DNA of 64,000 nt, from positions 157,053,741 to 157,117,740 of the forward strand of contig CM041465.1 in the NCBI GenBank assembly GCA_023213395.1, written 5' to 3'. The position numbers were made by a program, and so were the translations under genes. This DNA comes from Cycas panzhihuaensis (lineage: Eukaryota; Cycadophyta). The stretch's first letter is position 1. Every line of letters begins with the position of its first letter. The notes beneath the pieces were generated by a model that did no database searches, was not told the origin of the DNA, and saw only the letters and a list, made by a program, of their open reading frames with translations. This document shows positions 23,203 to 35,100 of this stretch, piece after piece.

Positions 23203-24340
23203 ATGACATCTAGTTTTGGGAACATGATTATCCCAAAATTTGACGGAAATAATTTCCTTAACTGGAGTAGGAGGATGAGGCCCATCCTCATAGCAAACGA
23301 TATGTGGGATATAGTGAGAACCGGTTACAATGAATTGGGATCAAATCTAACTGATGCAGAAAACGTTACATACAAAGAAAATGTCAAAAAGAATAACAAA
23401 GCATTAGCCCTTATCTTTTGCGTATTAGAAGATCATGTATTTCCATGAGTTAGTGAATCCATTAAGTCCAAAGAGGCTTAGGACACTTTACAACTTATAT
23501 ATGAAAGAGCTACCTCCTCTAAATTACAAAACTCGATAAATAAGTTCAAAAATTTATGTATGATGCCTCACGAATTAGTAACTGAATTCATGACCAAAGT
23601 TTAAGATATCGTTAATTAAATGAGGTCACTTGGGGATACCTTAACCAAACAAAGGGTAGTTGAACGAATCCTTAGATGTGTAGGATCTGTAAGACGTTTT
23701 GAAATGGCAGCTACTAGTATTAGCGTATCAAAAGATCTCAGTACCTTCAAAGTAGAACAACTTAGTGCTATGCTCATGTCTATAGAAGAACAACAAAATG
23801 TAAATGAAACTTTAAAACATGCATTTGCTACAAAGGCCAATATTCAATCTAACCCTTAAGCAGGAACCTCAAAATAAAATGAATCTCCTCCAAGGAGAAA
23901 AGATGAAAATCCTATAAATGAAACTAGACAAGATCCTCCATGATACCAAGCCCCTCATAAAAATAGATAAGGAGGACCCCCACAACATGAAAACCCTCCA
24001 AGAAATCCTAATGCTCTAAGAAATACCAACCAAAGAAGACAAGTTGATAAACATCCTTGTTGTTCACATTGTCATGGGAATTCGCAACCTTCAAGATCAA
24101 CTCAGAACTACCATAATAACCAACAAAGAAACAATCCTACTCAATTCTATGAGGAAAGGGGGAGATCTTTCAATCTTGATTATTCTCAACCAAGGAGTCA
24201 AAGCCTCAGTTATGGAAAAAGAGATCAATTATATTGTACTTATTGTTATAAAAATTGTCACACTAAAGATAAATATTTTTTGAAACATGGACCACCCCTA
24301 GAGGACATGCATTAAATTCATCGAAATCTAAAATTAATAA
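23203..24340 (+). pseudogene. Copia C gag remnant
   Basis: Starts at an ATG with MTSSFGNMIIPKFDGNNFLN, then WSRRMRPILIANDMWDIV, the N-terminal copia gag (UBN2-like) fold. A stop follows at 23446 and further ones at 23483, 23603 and 23617. The block LGDTLTKQRVVERILRCVG and SKDLSTFKVEQLSAMLM (23620-23859) is typical of the gag middle. The nucleocapsid end near 24235-24290 (YCYKNCHTKDKYF in frame) is a decayed zinc knuckle. The start is chosen for match to B, whose gag opens in the same way at 38976. Confidence 0.85.
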
Positions 24341-24369
24341 TAGGTTATTTCTATCTAGTTTTTCCACTA

Positions 24370-25922
24370 AGGAAGAAGATGATGATAATTGGTATATTGA
24401 TTCAAGTTACTCAACCCACATGACCCATAAAGAACGGTTATTTTAAACTTTAGATAGAAATAGAAAATGGTCAATTATGTTTGGAGATAATACTTCTCAC
24501 GAATCAATTGGGAAAGGTAACATTGCCTTGTTGACTGATATTTGTGAATATAGATACTTGAATGATGTCCTATACATCCCTACTTTAAGGAAAAACTTAC
24601 TATCGGTAGGACAGATGATGGGACAAGATTATAAGGTGATTTTTTACAATGGCGAATGTGCTATCAAAGACAAAAGAAAAAATAAAGCTATTGTTGCTAA
24701 AGGTATAATAACTAAAGATCGTTTATTTAAACTTACCCTTACCCCTTCAGATACCTATGTACTTAGAACCTCAACTACTATGGATAGTGATTTATGGCAT
24801 CGACATTTCGGTCATCTTAACTACAACAGTTTAGCTCTTATGAAAATATTAGATATGGTTAATAGTTTACCCCCTATTGATGTTAATAAAGAGTTATGTG
24901 AGGGATGCCTTCTTAGCAAATAACATAGAGAAAGCTTTCCAGATTTTAACTATCGAGTGTCTGCCTCACTTCAACTAGTATACACAGATATTTTTGGACC
25001 AATGACTACTCCCTCCTTGGCAAGTGCCAAGTATTTTCTCACATTTATTAATGACTTTACAAGAAAGACATGGGTGTTCTTTCTAAAATATAAATCCGAT
25101 GCTTTTGACCACTTTGTTGACTTCAAAACCTTCGTTGAGTGATAAAGTGGATATAATATCCTTTCTCTAAGATCAAATAATGGGGGAGAGTTTACCTCTA
25201 GTACCTTCAAGGATTATTGTATTCGTCATGGGATTAGGAGACAACTTACCAACCCCTACACCCCACAACAAAATGGTGTAGCGGAAAGAAAAAATAGAAC
25301 TATCGTAGAAATGGAACGATGTATGCTTCAAGATAAAAACTTGGGCCATGAATTTTGGGCTAAAGTAGTTCATACAGCCATCTATCTACTTAATCGATGT
25401 TCCACCAAAGCACTTAGGTGGAAAACTCCAGAAAAAGCATGGACTAGTTATAAACCTGGTATACATCACCTTAAGGTATTTGGATGTTTAGCCTATGTCC
25501 ATGTTCCTGACCAAAGAAGAACTAAATTAAATGACCATAGTGTCAAAAGTATCTTTATTGGATATAGTAAATCATCAAAATCCTACAAAGTTTATAATCC
25601 AAAATCTAGAAAAGTTATAGTGAGTAGGGACGTCAAATTTCAAGAAGACAACTATTACCAAAATAATCAAGAACAACAGAAGGACATTGCCATTAAATTT
25701 GACATATCAAATAAATCTAAATATGTGCCTCCTATGTGGAGAAATATTCAGGAACCCACTAGGGAAGCAACATCATCGCAACCACCATCACAACCTCTAC
25801 CCAAATGGGTTCAACGTAACCATGACTTAGGAAATATATTGGATAACAATAGAATATCTACACGCTCACAAAAGGTCAACTTTGCTCTAATGAGTAAGCT
25901 ACTCGAAAGTCATGAGCCTTAA
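24370..25922 (+). pseudogene. Copia C protease and integrase remnant
   Basis: The protease begins DNWYIDSSYSTHMTHK near 24380, with the D-S-G motif altered to D-S-S. The pre-integrase block follows (LWHRHFGHLNYNSLALMK and CEGCLLSK, 24792-24919). The integrase core shows VYTDIFGPMTTPS, FINDFTRKTWVFFLKYK (24957-25142), then RSNNGGEF near 25165, where the second catalytic Asp is Asn. The Glu motif GVAERKNRTIVEM is intact (25260-25310). The C-terminal part is open for 203 codons (25311-25922) with WAKVVHTAIYLLNRC, KVFGCLAYVHVPDQRR and FIGYSKSSKSYKVYNP. Confidence 0.9.
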
Positions 25923-27440
25923 ACCTTTGATGAGGTTAATCAACATGAGTGTTGGCAGGAAGCCATGCAAAAGGAATATAAATCCATCATTAAAAATAAT
26001 ACTTGGGAACTTGTAGATTTACCACCAAAGAATAAAGCTATTGGAACTAAATGGGTTTATAAGACCAAGTTTCACTCTGATGGTTCCATTGATAAATATA
26101 AAGCTCGTTTAATTACTAAAGGATATGCCCAAAGAGAATGCATAGACTATACTAAAATATTTGCCCCAGTCACTAGGATGGAATCTATTCACATGATAAT
26201 AAGTTTAGCCATCCAAATGGGTTGGAAAGTTTATCAAATGGATGTAAAAAGTGCTTTCTTAAATGCTTATATCAAAGAAGATATCTATGTCACTCAACCT
26301 CTCAGTTTTGAAGTCAGGGGGGAAGAAAACAAAGTGTACAAGTTAAAGAAGGCACTATATGGTCTAAAATAAGCACCTAGGGCTTAGTATTCTCGTATAG
26401 ACAAGTATCTTAAAGATCAAGGATTTGAAAGATCTCAAGCAGATCCAAATCTATACACAAAAATTAAGGGAAATTTGATATTGATTATAGGACTATATGT
26501 GGACTATTTAATTTATACTGGAAATTACTCCCATCTTTTAAATCAATTTAAAGATGCTATGTGTAAGGAATTTGAGATGACAGACTTAGGCCTTATGCAT
26601 TACTTCCTAGGATTGGAAGTTTGGCAGGATAAATAAGGAATATTTATCTCTCAATGTAAATATATATTAGATCTTCTACAAAGATTCAAAATGACAAACT
26701 GCAAACCATTGTCAATACCAGTAGAAATTAGAATCAAACTTTCTAAGACAGATAACTCGATTTCGATCGATCCCACTCTCTATAGACAACCGATTGGCAA
26801 CCTAATATATTTAACTTCTACTCAACCTGATATAACATATTTGGTAAGTGTTGTGTCTAGATTTATGCAGGACCCAAAGACATCTCATTGGAAAGCTACT
26901 AAAAGAATCCTTAGATACCTTAAAGGCACTCCAGATTTTGGGTTATACTACAAAGCTACATCTGAATTTCAGTTAGCGGTTACCGCAGTTGATTAGGCTG
27001 GTGATGTCAATGATAGAAAATCTACCTTAGGTTATATATTTAGTGTGGGATCAGCAGCAGTAGCTTGGAGTATAAAGAAACAAAATACTATTTCCTTATC
27101 CATAGCCGAAGTAGAGTATAAAGCCGCAGTGTCAGGAGCCTATGAATCAATATGGTTAAGAAGACTTTTATAGGATTTTCAAATTCAACAGTAAGGTCCC
27201 ACTAGAATTTGGTGTGACAATCAAAGCGCTATTTAAATGACCAAAAATCCAGTATTCCATAGCAGAACAAAGCATATTAAAACTCAATACCACTTCATTC
27301 AGGAACTTGTATAAGCAAACGAGATAAAGTTAACTTATTGCAGTACAGAAAATCAAACAACAGATATTTTTATGAAGGCTTTAGGAAAAATTAAACTTGA
27401 GAAATTTAGAGACAATTTGGGAATCATACACATCAGGCTT
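25923..27440 (+). pseudogene. Copia C reverse transcriptase and RNase H remnant
   Basis: The RT opens with WQEAMQKEYKSIIKNNTWEL and continues with GTKWVYKTKF, DGSIDKYKARLITKGYAQ, YQMDVKSAFLNAYIKEDIYV, YKLKKALYGLK (25965-26372). The catalytic box near 26495 reads LYVDYLIYTG, so the second Asp of YVDD is Tyr. Then CKEFEMTDLGLMHYFLGLEV, LIYLTSTQPDI and the connection domain follow. The RNase H part shows GDVNDRKSTLGYIF, AEVEYKAAVSGAYESIW, WCDNQSAI and TTDIFMKALGKIKLEKFRDN (near 27360-27410). Stops occur at several expected Gln or Arg codons. Confidence 0.9.
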
Positions 27441-27454
27441 ATGGGGGAGAATTT
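27441..27454 (+). other. Polypurine tract of copia C
   Basis: ATGGGGGAGAATTT immediately precedes the 3' LTR start TGGGAATAATCC. Confidence 0.85.
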
Positions 27455-27789
27455 TGGGAATAATCCCAATGTGGTAAGTGCACTTGAGTGCTTAGGGCCC
27501 CTCAAAGCCACCTTTGAGGGCCCCTAGGGCACCTTGAGCCACTCAACAGCTACCTGGACCTAACACCACTTTCTTGAGGTACGTATTTCTGTTAATTTTT
27601 AATATATTTTGAATTTACATTGGTTAATGTGTAGCTAGGGTGATGGCGCTTGATGTCTCCCCGAAATTCATTATTTAAAGGACGGGAATACCTCCCAGGT
27701 ATTTATCAACACCGCCAATTATCAGAAATCACCGTTATACTCAAAATGCTCTCGTTCTAAAGTCCCGCTCTACTCCTCTAGCTCCATCA
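27455..27789 (+). repeat. 3' LTR of copia C
   Basis: Begins TGGGAATAATCCC and ends GCTCCATCA; pairs with 18594-18929. Confidence 0.93.
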
Positions 27790-28199
27790 AATTCACCCTA
27801 TGAGAATAAGTAGATCTTCTATTATAGTTGTTGTCTAAAATGTTGTCCATATGATAGTTTTTTTTAACCCATTTAGGAAATCTTTGTGGTGGAGGTTAAG
27901 AGGAGGTTCCTTCCCCACTTGCTATATTAATAGTTTGTCTTGAGTCCTACCTAGGTGGCACATATGTAGACCTAATAGTTGAATCAAGATTTATTATGAC
28001 ACATTTTCTTTTGTTTTAATAATAATCAATCTGATAATAATCATTTTCTTGGAAGATAACATCTCTACTCATCGTGACTTTTCATGCTTTGGGATCATTG
28101 ACCTTATAATATTTGGAGGTATCATTGTAGCCAATGAATATACATTTGGTGCTATGATAATCTAGCTTAGTCCTTTTTTGTTCAGGGACATGGGCATAA
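27790..28199 (-). pseudogene. Copia B post-integrase linker fragment
   Basis: The minus-strand reading gives KGLS, a decayed stretch, STIRSTYVPPR, PKWVKKNYHMDNILDNNYN and RRSTYSHRVNF. It matches the C linker (VPPMWRN, PKWVQRNHDLGNILDNNR, ISTRSQKVNF). This links the 36706 side of B to the 18589 side and proves that C and TRIM+D are insertions into one element. Confidence 0.85.
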
Positions 28200-28511
28200 T
28201 GTTAGACTATGGATGGTTCACTTGCTGAGGAGTCCTCTTCTCAAATCACCTGCAGGCTTTTGGTGTAACAGCAAGTCACAAGTGGTATGAGAGCCCAGGT
28301 TCAAGGTTCAAATCCTTCGCATATGCTAAACAAAGCCCCTTTCCTTGATGGGGTCCCCATATACCCCTGATTCAGGTGGAATTATAACATAGGCAATACG
28401 TGTAATGGCGACCTCCTCGTCATGGGGGAGTGTTGGACTATGGATGGTTTACTTGCCAAGGAGTCCTCTTCCCAAATCACCCGCGGGCTTTTGGTGTAAC
28501 AACAAGTCACA
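28200..28511 (+). mobile_element. TRIM (terminal-repeat retrotransposon in miniature)
   Basis: Only 312 bp. Direct LTRs of 81 bp lie at 28200-28280 and 28431-28511, each starting TGTT(A/G)GACTATGGATGG and ending GTCACA. A PBS follows 2 bp inside the first LTR (28283-28294, TGGTATGAGAGC, one base from TGGTATCAGAGC). A purine tract (CATGGGGGAG, 28421-28430) precedes the second LTR. The 150-bp interior has no coding capacity. It includes GGTTCAAATCC, which matches a pol III B-box consensus. The left flank is CATAA (28195-28199), the same 5 bp found after copia D at 36701-36705. TRIMs depend on other elements for all proteins. Confidence 0.9.
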
Positions 28512-28516
28512 AGTCA

Positions 28517-28828
28517 TGAAGGAAGGATGGATCTAGGAGATAAATCACTCACATGCACACAATGGCAATGGATAATGAAAATGAAGATGAAACAAGATAT
28601 GAGAGCAAGCTTGGAGGTGAGAATGAATAATGACTCCCTCCTTGAGATTTCTCCTTTTATTATTGAGGGAAAGCATTAGGGTTAGGATTTTCTCGCCTAA
28701 TGACATGAACATGAAATTATATCTAAATGAACATAAAGTACATTTCATTAAGAGACTAATGCTAATAATATATCCTAAGGTCACATAATTAATCTACACA
28801 AATGACCTTGATACATTAACCTCTTTCA
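28517..28828 (-). repeat. 3' LTR of copia D
   Basis: Plus-strand TGAAGGAAGGATGG to CCTCTTTCA; pairs with 36389-36700. Confidence 0.93.
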
Positions 28829-28842
28829 ATCCCCCCCCTTAA
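28829..28842 (-). other. Polypurine tract of copia D
   Basis: On the minus strand TTAAGGGGGGGGAT lies directly before the 3' LTR. Confidence 0.85.
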
Positions 28843-29089
28843 TAGTGGAAGGTCATTTTCAGAAAATCTATTCTATGAGGTCTTCTTTTGAGCCTCATTA
28901 TTATAATGGAATTCTAAATGACACTTTTCTGGGAAAACCCTTATGGGGAATAAACCCCACGAACTTTCTAAGATCTATAGCCCCTTTTATAAATCAAATT
29001 GGCTAAGGTGGCTCTTTGATGTAGCTTGATAGCCAAGTAGCTTAAATGTGCAGCTTAATCTGCTAAGTCTCCATATATTGTTTGGTCAT

Positions 29090-29250
29090 CCCTTATGCCC
29101 TTTTGGGTTTTCACAGGTTCTAATTTTCTAAAACAAGTACAACCCTTATCCTTCTGTGCCCACATGGGGTTTTCATAAAGAGGATAGAGCAGAGACTTAC
29201 TCTTATTCTTCCGTGCCCACAAGGGGTTTTCACGAATAGAATAGAGTATG
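29090..29250 (-). repeat. Direct repeats in the 3' region of copia D
   Basis: Two close copies of a ~60-bp unit containing CTTCTGTGCCCACATGGGG / CTTCCGTGCCCACAAGGGG followed by TTTTCA(T/C)(A/G)AA, plus a more decayed third copy near 29095-29130. They lie between the RNase H end and the PPT. A 74-codon open frame over them (29279-29055) reflects the repeat and is not recognised as a protein. Confidence 0.7.
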
Positions 29251-29310
29251 ATGATTCTGTTACCATCTTCTTTGATCAATCAAAGATGGAGCCCTAAGGC
29301 CGAGCTACCT

Positions 29311-30949
29311 TCAGAACTGTTCAAAATTCACCCTTTGCAATGGTTTAGTGAAGATATCGGCCACTTGATCTACTGTGGGGCAGTAATCTAATTGAATTGT
29401 GCCATCATGAACAAGTTCCCTAATCTTATGGACTTCCGTACTTATGTATTTGGTACGATCGTGAAATACATGATTTTTCACCATGCAGATTGTTGATTGA
29501 TTATCCACATGAAGACTCGTAGGACTTGTTTGGGTGATATTCAATGTTTCCAATAACTTTCTTAGCCATATCACCTCTTTACTGGTCTTAAAAGCAGTAA
29601 TATATTCGACTTTGGCAGTTGAATCTGCAACTATCTTCTGCCACCTAGATCTCCATGATATTGGTGATGTTCCAAGAAATGTTATATACCTAGACGTAGA
29701 TCTTCCTATATCTTTATCTCCTCAGAAAGTCCGAGTGCATGTATGCAGAAAGCTTGAAGTCTGAATTAGGTTCATATAACAGACCATATTTGTTGGTCAT
29801 CTTAAGGTATCTCAACACCTGCAATGCTGCCTGCCAATGATTCTACTTAGGATTTGTCATATAACGAGCAAGAATACTAACAGAGTGTATAATATCTTGC
29901 CTTGTATTAGTAGTGTAGATGAGACTACCTACAAGTTTCCTATAGAGTGTTGCATCTGCCTCCCTAGTATCACCTTCAACTGAGAGTTTGGTGTTAGGAT
30001 CCATAGGTAACATCACTGGTCGAGCATCTTCTAACTAAAACTTGGTTAGAAGATTGTTGATATATTTTTCTTGGGAGGGGAAAATTTTTTCATTCTTTTG
30101 TGTTACTTCAATTCCCAAGTAATATTATATCAAACTGAGGTCAAACAATTTGAACATTTTACCAAGGTCTTTTTTAGCTGGCTTATTGCCTATTCACTAT
30201 TACCCATTACTAGCATGTCATCCACAAAGATTATGATATAAGTGACTTTATCTTTATGGCGCTTGATGAATAATGTTGCATCAATATCTTGATAGTCGCA
30301 AACCTCATATCCAAGTTACCTCATCCTTTCAGACAACTTGGCAAACCAAGCACGAGGGGCTTGTTTAAGGCCATACAAGGACTTTCTGAGCCTACAAACC
30401 CTATGCTCTTGACCTTTGATCTCATATCCTTCTAGCTAAGCCATGTAAATTTCTTCTTCAAGATCTCCATTGAGAAACGCAGTCTTAATATCGAGTTGGT
30501 GGATTTTCTAACCCTGTTGAGCAGCCAAGGCCACAAGAGTTCTAATTGTAGGCCACTTGGTTGTAGGTGCAAAGACTTCAGTGTAGTCGGTGCCTTTCCT
30601 TTGTATAAATCCTTTAGCTACCAACTTCGCCTTATGTTTTTCAAGGGTGCCATCTGATCTATATTTGTTTTTGAACACCCATTTATTTTGAACTACCTTT
30701 CTACCAAGTGGTAGATCAACGAGCTTCTATGTACCGTTCTTGATAAGAGATTGGTACTCTTCGTTCATGGCATTTCTCCAAGCTGCATGCTTTACAGCTT
30801 CTTGGTACATTAAGGGCTCTTCATTAAGAGTAAGGTGTAATTCTGCTGGTTCAAGCTCACTATATAATGATTCCTACATCCTTGCTCTATGGGCACTTCG
30901 AGTGCCAGTTTTGCCCACTTCATCTGGTCGTATGTCCTTATTGAGCTAG
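29311..30949 (-). pseudogene. Copia D reverse transcriptase and RNase H
   Basis: Reading right to left from about 30780: EYQSLIKNGT, LVDLPLGRKVVQNKWVFKNK, GTLEKHKAKLVAKGFIQRKG, the D-containing block [40 protein letters not shown]. The catalytic box near 30215 reads IIFVDDMLVMGN, with both Asp residues present. The RNase H end reads MIWLRKLLETLNITQ, LHVDNQSTICMVKNHVFHDR, IRELVHDGTIQLDY and QVADIFTKPLQRVNFEQF (29574-29311). Stops appear at several Gln/Trp positions. It would copy element RNA inside virus-like particles. Confidence 0.9.
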
Positions 30950-32690
30950 CAGGCTTCTCGAGATCCTTGAGTTGGGAATGATGTCCTCATTTCCCCAACT
31001 TCTTGGTTCTCATCATGTTCATTAAAATGATTATTTTGTGAGGAGGATGTTGATGTGCCTAAGGAAGATGGTCCTTCTACCACTGTTTTACCTTTATCAA
31101 TTGTAGGTGGAGAGGATGGTTCTTCTATAATGGCTTTGCCTTTGTCAACTCTGTTATCTTCAAAAGATGGTGCTGGATGTGCACTCATTGGTTCAGAGTC
31201 AACTTATATCCTCCAAGGCTTTATTATCAGCTTCCAACATTTGGAGTAATTTATATCTGTCCCCCCTCCCCTCCAAATTTTGGAATTTGAACATCATACT
31301 TGATAACATTATTGTAGCGGCGTGAGTGTACTATGGAGTCTAATTTAAGTAACTGATCCTCTGTCTCCGCAAAAATAACATCTCTAGTAACGATGATTTT
31401 TCATTGTGAAGGTATGAAGGTCTTATACCTTTTCTTATCCATAGGGTATCCAACAAAGATGCCTTTAAGTGCCCTTGGCTGGAGTTTATTTCTATCTGTA
31501 TCCAAAATATGGGCATAGCATGTAGAGCCAAAAATTCTAAAGTAGTAAATAATGGGGGCTTGTCCTAACCACTTTTCATTAGGTGATTGTACTTCCTTTG
31601 ATGGGCTAACAACATTGATACAATAAACAACTGTCCAGATTGCTTTAGTCCATAGATAGGTAGGTACATTTTTATATATTAACATAGCATGAGCCATATT
31701 CATGATTGTCCTATTCATGCACTCGGCAACTCCATTTTACTGTGGGGTACCTGCTACTGTTGTTTGATGCTTGATGCCATTGTCTTGAAGGTAGCCTTCA
31801 AACTTATGCGAGGTATATTTGCCACCATTATCAGTTCGAAGACATTTGAGTTGATAACCTGACTCTTTTTTAGTGAGGGCTTTAAATTCCTTGAATATAC
31901 AGAATGCTTCATCTTTCTTGTATAGAAAAGCTACCCATACTTTTCTAGTGAAATCATCAATGAAAGAGATGTAATATAGCTTGCCCTTTAGTGAAGGAAT
32001 GGGCATTGGCCCACACAAATCAGAGTGTACCAATTGTAATGGATGGTTTGATTTCCACTGATTTTTGGAGAAGGGTTATCAATGAGATTTGGCAATGATA
32101 CAAGCTTCACATTTAAAGGGCTTAGAGGAAAACTTTAGAAGGTTTGGAAGAGTGTTAGAAAGATCTCTATGTCTATCAATGTAAACATGACCCATACGAG
32201 CATGCTAAAGAGCTTCTGGTGACAACGTTGGATAGGTCAAGATGGAATTAAATACAAATTCGTCACCGGCACAAGGGCTTTAGGCACAATGGGCTTCAGA
32301 AGATGCAGAACCATTCAGTTGAAAGAGTTTACCAGAGATATGTCCAGTCAAAACCACCTGATTAGTTAGAGGGTGAATGACATTAAGAGTCTAGTCATTT
32401 GCGAGTACACTCAGACCAAATCCACGAGAAACAATTGTGAATAAAAAGAGTAGGTTTTGTTTGAGATTAGGTATGTGTTAGACATCAAGCAATGTAAAAT
32501 CTTCTAAGCCTGGGAGTTTCAGGCAAATGTTGCCAATTCCTTCAACAGGTTGTTGTGATTTATCAGCCATATGAATAACTCCATGAATAGTTGAGTCAAA
32601 TGTTTGATATAGACTGCGATTACATGTCATATGTTGAGTTACTCCTGTGTCCATGATCCACTATCCATCGATTGAAGCCACACTATTAGC
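30950..32690 (-). pseudogene. Copia D protease and integrase
   Basis: The protease opens near 32670 with WIMDTGVTQHMT, keeping the D-T-G active-site triad. The pre-integrase zinc region follows (HARMGHVYIDRHRD; CEACIIAKSH, near 32100-32220). The integrase core retains VHSDLCGPMPIPSLKGK, ISFIDDFTRKVWVAFLYKK, RTDNGGKYTSHKFEGYLQ (32033-31737). After one stop it retains NGVAECMNRTIMNMAHAML (31718 down), so Asp-Asp-Glu are all present. The C-terminal part shows NEKWLGQAPIIYYFRIFGST and GIFVGYPMDKKRYKTF. A low-complexity linker rich in Ser/Pro repeats (31188-30946) leads to the RT. Only scattered stops and shifts inactivate it. Confidence 0.9.
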
Positions 32691-33818
32691 AATTCCAATA
32701 GGGCTTGGCATTGGTAAAGGGAATTCACAAGTGATATATCCACACCGAGCTTCAAAGTATCTCTTTAGTTGGTTAATGGCATTTGATGCTAAAGATCCCT
32801 CAATTCTTTGAATGTGTGCTTGTACAAAACTTGCACCACTAAAGGATTCTTCACAAGTTTCTTTAACATTGTGAGCTCCATGTTTTGGTTGGAACTTGGC
32901 CAACTTATAAGTGGCAGTTCTGCAATCTTTTACTAAGTGTCCTTTACGGTTACAATGATCACACATAATAGTTTGATTACTGGTCCCTGAAGAGGTATTG
33001 GTTTGACCTGACTATCTTGCTCTTTGTTGAGGTGGTCCTTGGCCTTAAAATTGTCGAGGTTGTGATTGAGGGTTTGATTGACCTTATGGACGATTTCCCA
33101 TATTTCTTCCTCTTCCGCTTGCTCGATTATTTCCTCTGCTATGAGAGGGACCTTGATTTTTTGTGTAGCAAACTTCTTCTTCTACCTCAAAGGCTGCATC
33201 TAAAAGAGATTCAGAGGCTACAAAGTTTGTATCAAAGATCTTGTCAAATTCTATGAACTTCTTGGCAAGTTCTTTGAAGTTGAGTGTCTTCAATGTTCCA
33301 CTAGATTGAAGACTTCCAAGCAAGTTTTTATAATCAGGGACATGTAAATATGACTAGATTAAAAATACCCAAGTAATGCATTGGGTCTTAAAGTCTTTAT
33401 CAATTGCCTGTATGATTGGTCGAATGAGATTCATTGTCTCATGAGCTCATCCCTTCTGCATTTTTAATTTGTTCATTTTCAAAACAAGATGAACAAATTC
33501 TAAATCTGACTTTGTATTAAAGTTCTTTCTAAGAACTTCTAGGACCTTCCAGGCTGTATCATGTTCCTCTTCGTTTATCAAGTTGTGCAAGGAGTGATCA
33601 ATGACCAATAAAATTCCTGGGGCATCTATAGGAGCTATTGGGGCGGATCCACTCGAAGCAGTTATTGTAGTCGTTCTTGTTGTGATGGGTGTAGGCTGCA
33701 AGTGGGCTCTCCAAAGGCCTTCATACTTTGCAGCATTTTTAATTCCAGTGTACTATATATCCCAATTTTCTTTGCCTTTCAATATGCAGTTAACATTTTG
33801 CTTGAATTGAGATGACAT
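32691..33818 (-). pseudogene. Copia D gag
   Basis: The start ATG at 33818 reads MSSQFKQNVNCILKGKENWD, a typical copia gag opening, with WRAHLQPTPITTRTTTITAS after it. Stops occur at about 33448 and 33357. The middle part reads NLLGSLQSSGTLKTLNFKEL, then a Gly/Arg-rich run (RGNNRASGRGRNMGNR), and a zinc knuckle CDHCNRKGHLVKDC (C-x2-C-x4-H-x4-C, 32963-32922) with all ligands intact. Gag forms the virus-like particle and binds element RNA. The start was chosen because it is the first Met of the conserved opening and follows the leader directly. Confidence 0.88.
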
Positions 33819-33958
33819 GGTGATGATGAAGAAGTAGAAGAGATGATAGAAGTATGTGCCACTCACACGTGTGGCTAATACACCTGGCACAGCAGGGATG
33901 TAGAAATGATTATTATGATGAGAAGCAAGCAATGATTAACTATTTTTTAACAATTAAA

Positions 33959-34553
<595 letters not shown>

Positions 34554-34559
34554 TAATGA

Positions 34560-35100
34560 TACAAGAATGAGGCCTAATGTAGAGCTGGCAAAGAGAGGTG
34601 ATGTGTCATGCCACTAACCTCTCACTTATGTCCAAATGTAAGTGAGGTTTCGATGCTTAAGGCTTCTAGTATACGATGAGGGCCTTAACCCGTGATACCC
34701 GCACCTGTGCTTGGTGATGAAATCCAAGTCACAGTAGAGCCCAGGTACTCCCAGTCCTCACCCAGTTCACCAATGAGCAGCTTTATACCTCCTCTGAAGA
34801 GTTAAACGGTACTGTGTATCCCATGGCTATGACGGATATTGGACCAGGTTAATTTTAATCTTGCATTAAGGTTTTCAGTTTTCCTGGGTGGTTATCAGGA
34901 TTATCCCTTATTAGAGGTCGTAGGTATGGCTAACCTGTCCCTCCACCACTATTCCGGTTAAGACCAAATCTAGTATGAAACTCACAGCTCCCTTAGGGCT
35001 TGGACTTCGGCCAACCTTGGTCTATTTCAACTAAGGCGAGTGTGCGCACAAGTCAAGAACTGGTGGTATATATTATATCGATGAGATTCCTTTTAGGAAT
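34560..35100 (-). other. GC-richer block in the leader of copia D
   Basis: Noncoding block, less AT-rich than its surroundings, equivalent in position to the conserved leader block of B/C/E but without obvious sequence identity to it. The role is unknown; leader signals are possible. Confidence 0.4.

Larger units (their letters stand above)
18594..27789 (+). mobile_element. Ty1/copia element C, complete with both LTRs
   Basis: A 9.2-kb plus-strand element inserted in opposite orientation into its relative B. LTRs are at 18594-18929 and 27455-27789 (hand count about 31 differences in 335 bp, mostly transitions). It has a PBS at 18932-18943, an unusually long 4.26-kb leader, gag from 23203, pol, and a PPT at 27441-27454. 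An AAATT/AATT repeat of the host B sequence flanks it, but with an extra TTAT at the left junction, so the duplication is not clean. Multiple stops, an altered protease motif, a lost integrase Asp and a lost RT Asp show that it is dead. Confidence 0.93.

Noticed and set aside
28281-28320. Possible tRNA gene or SINE head at the TRIM interior
   Set aside because: Only a B-box match and a PBS are present; no A box, no cloverleaf arms. LTRs, PBS and PPT explain the sequence better.
28200-28511. Cassandra-type TRIM carrying a 5S rRNA promoter in its LTR
   Set aside because: The 81-bp LTR lacks recognisable 5S A-box/IE/C-box sequence; the terminal sequence is different.
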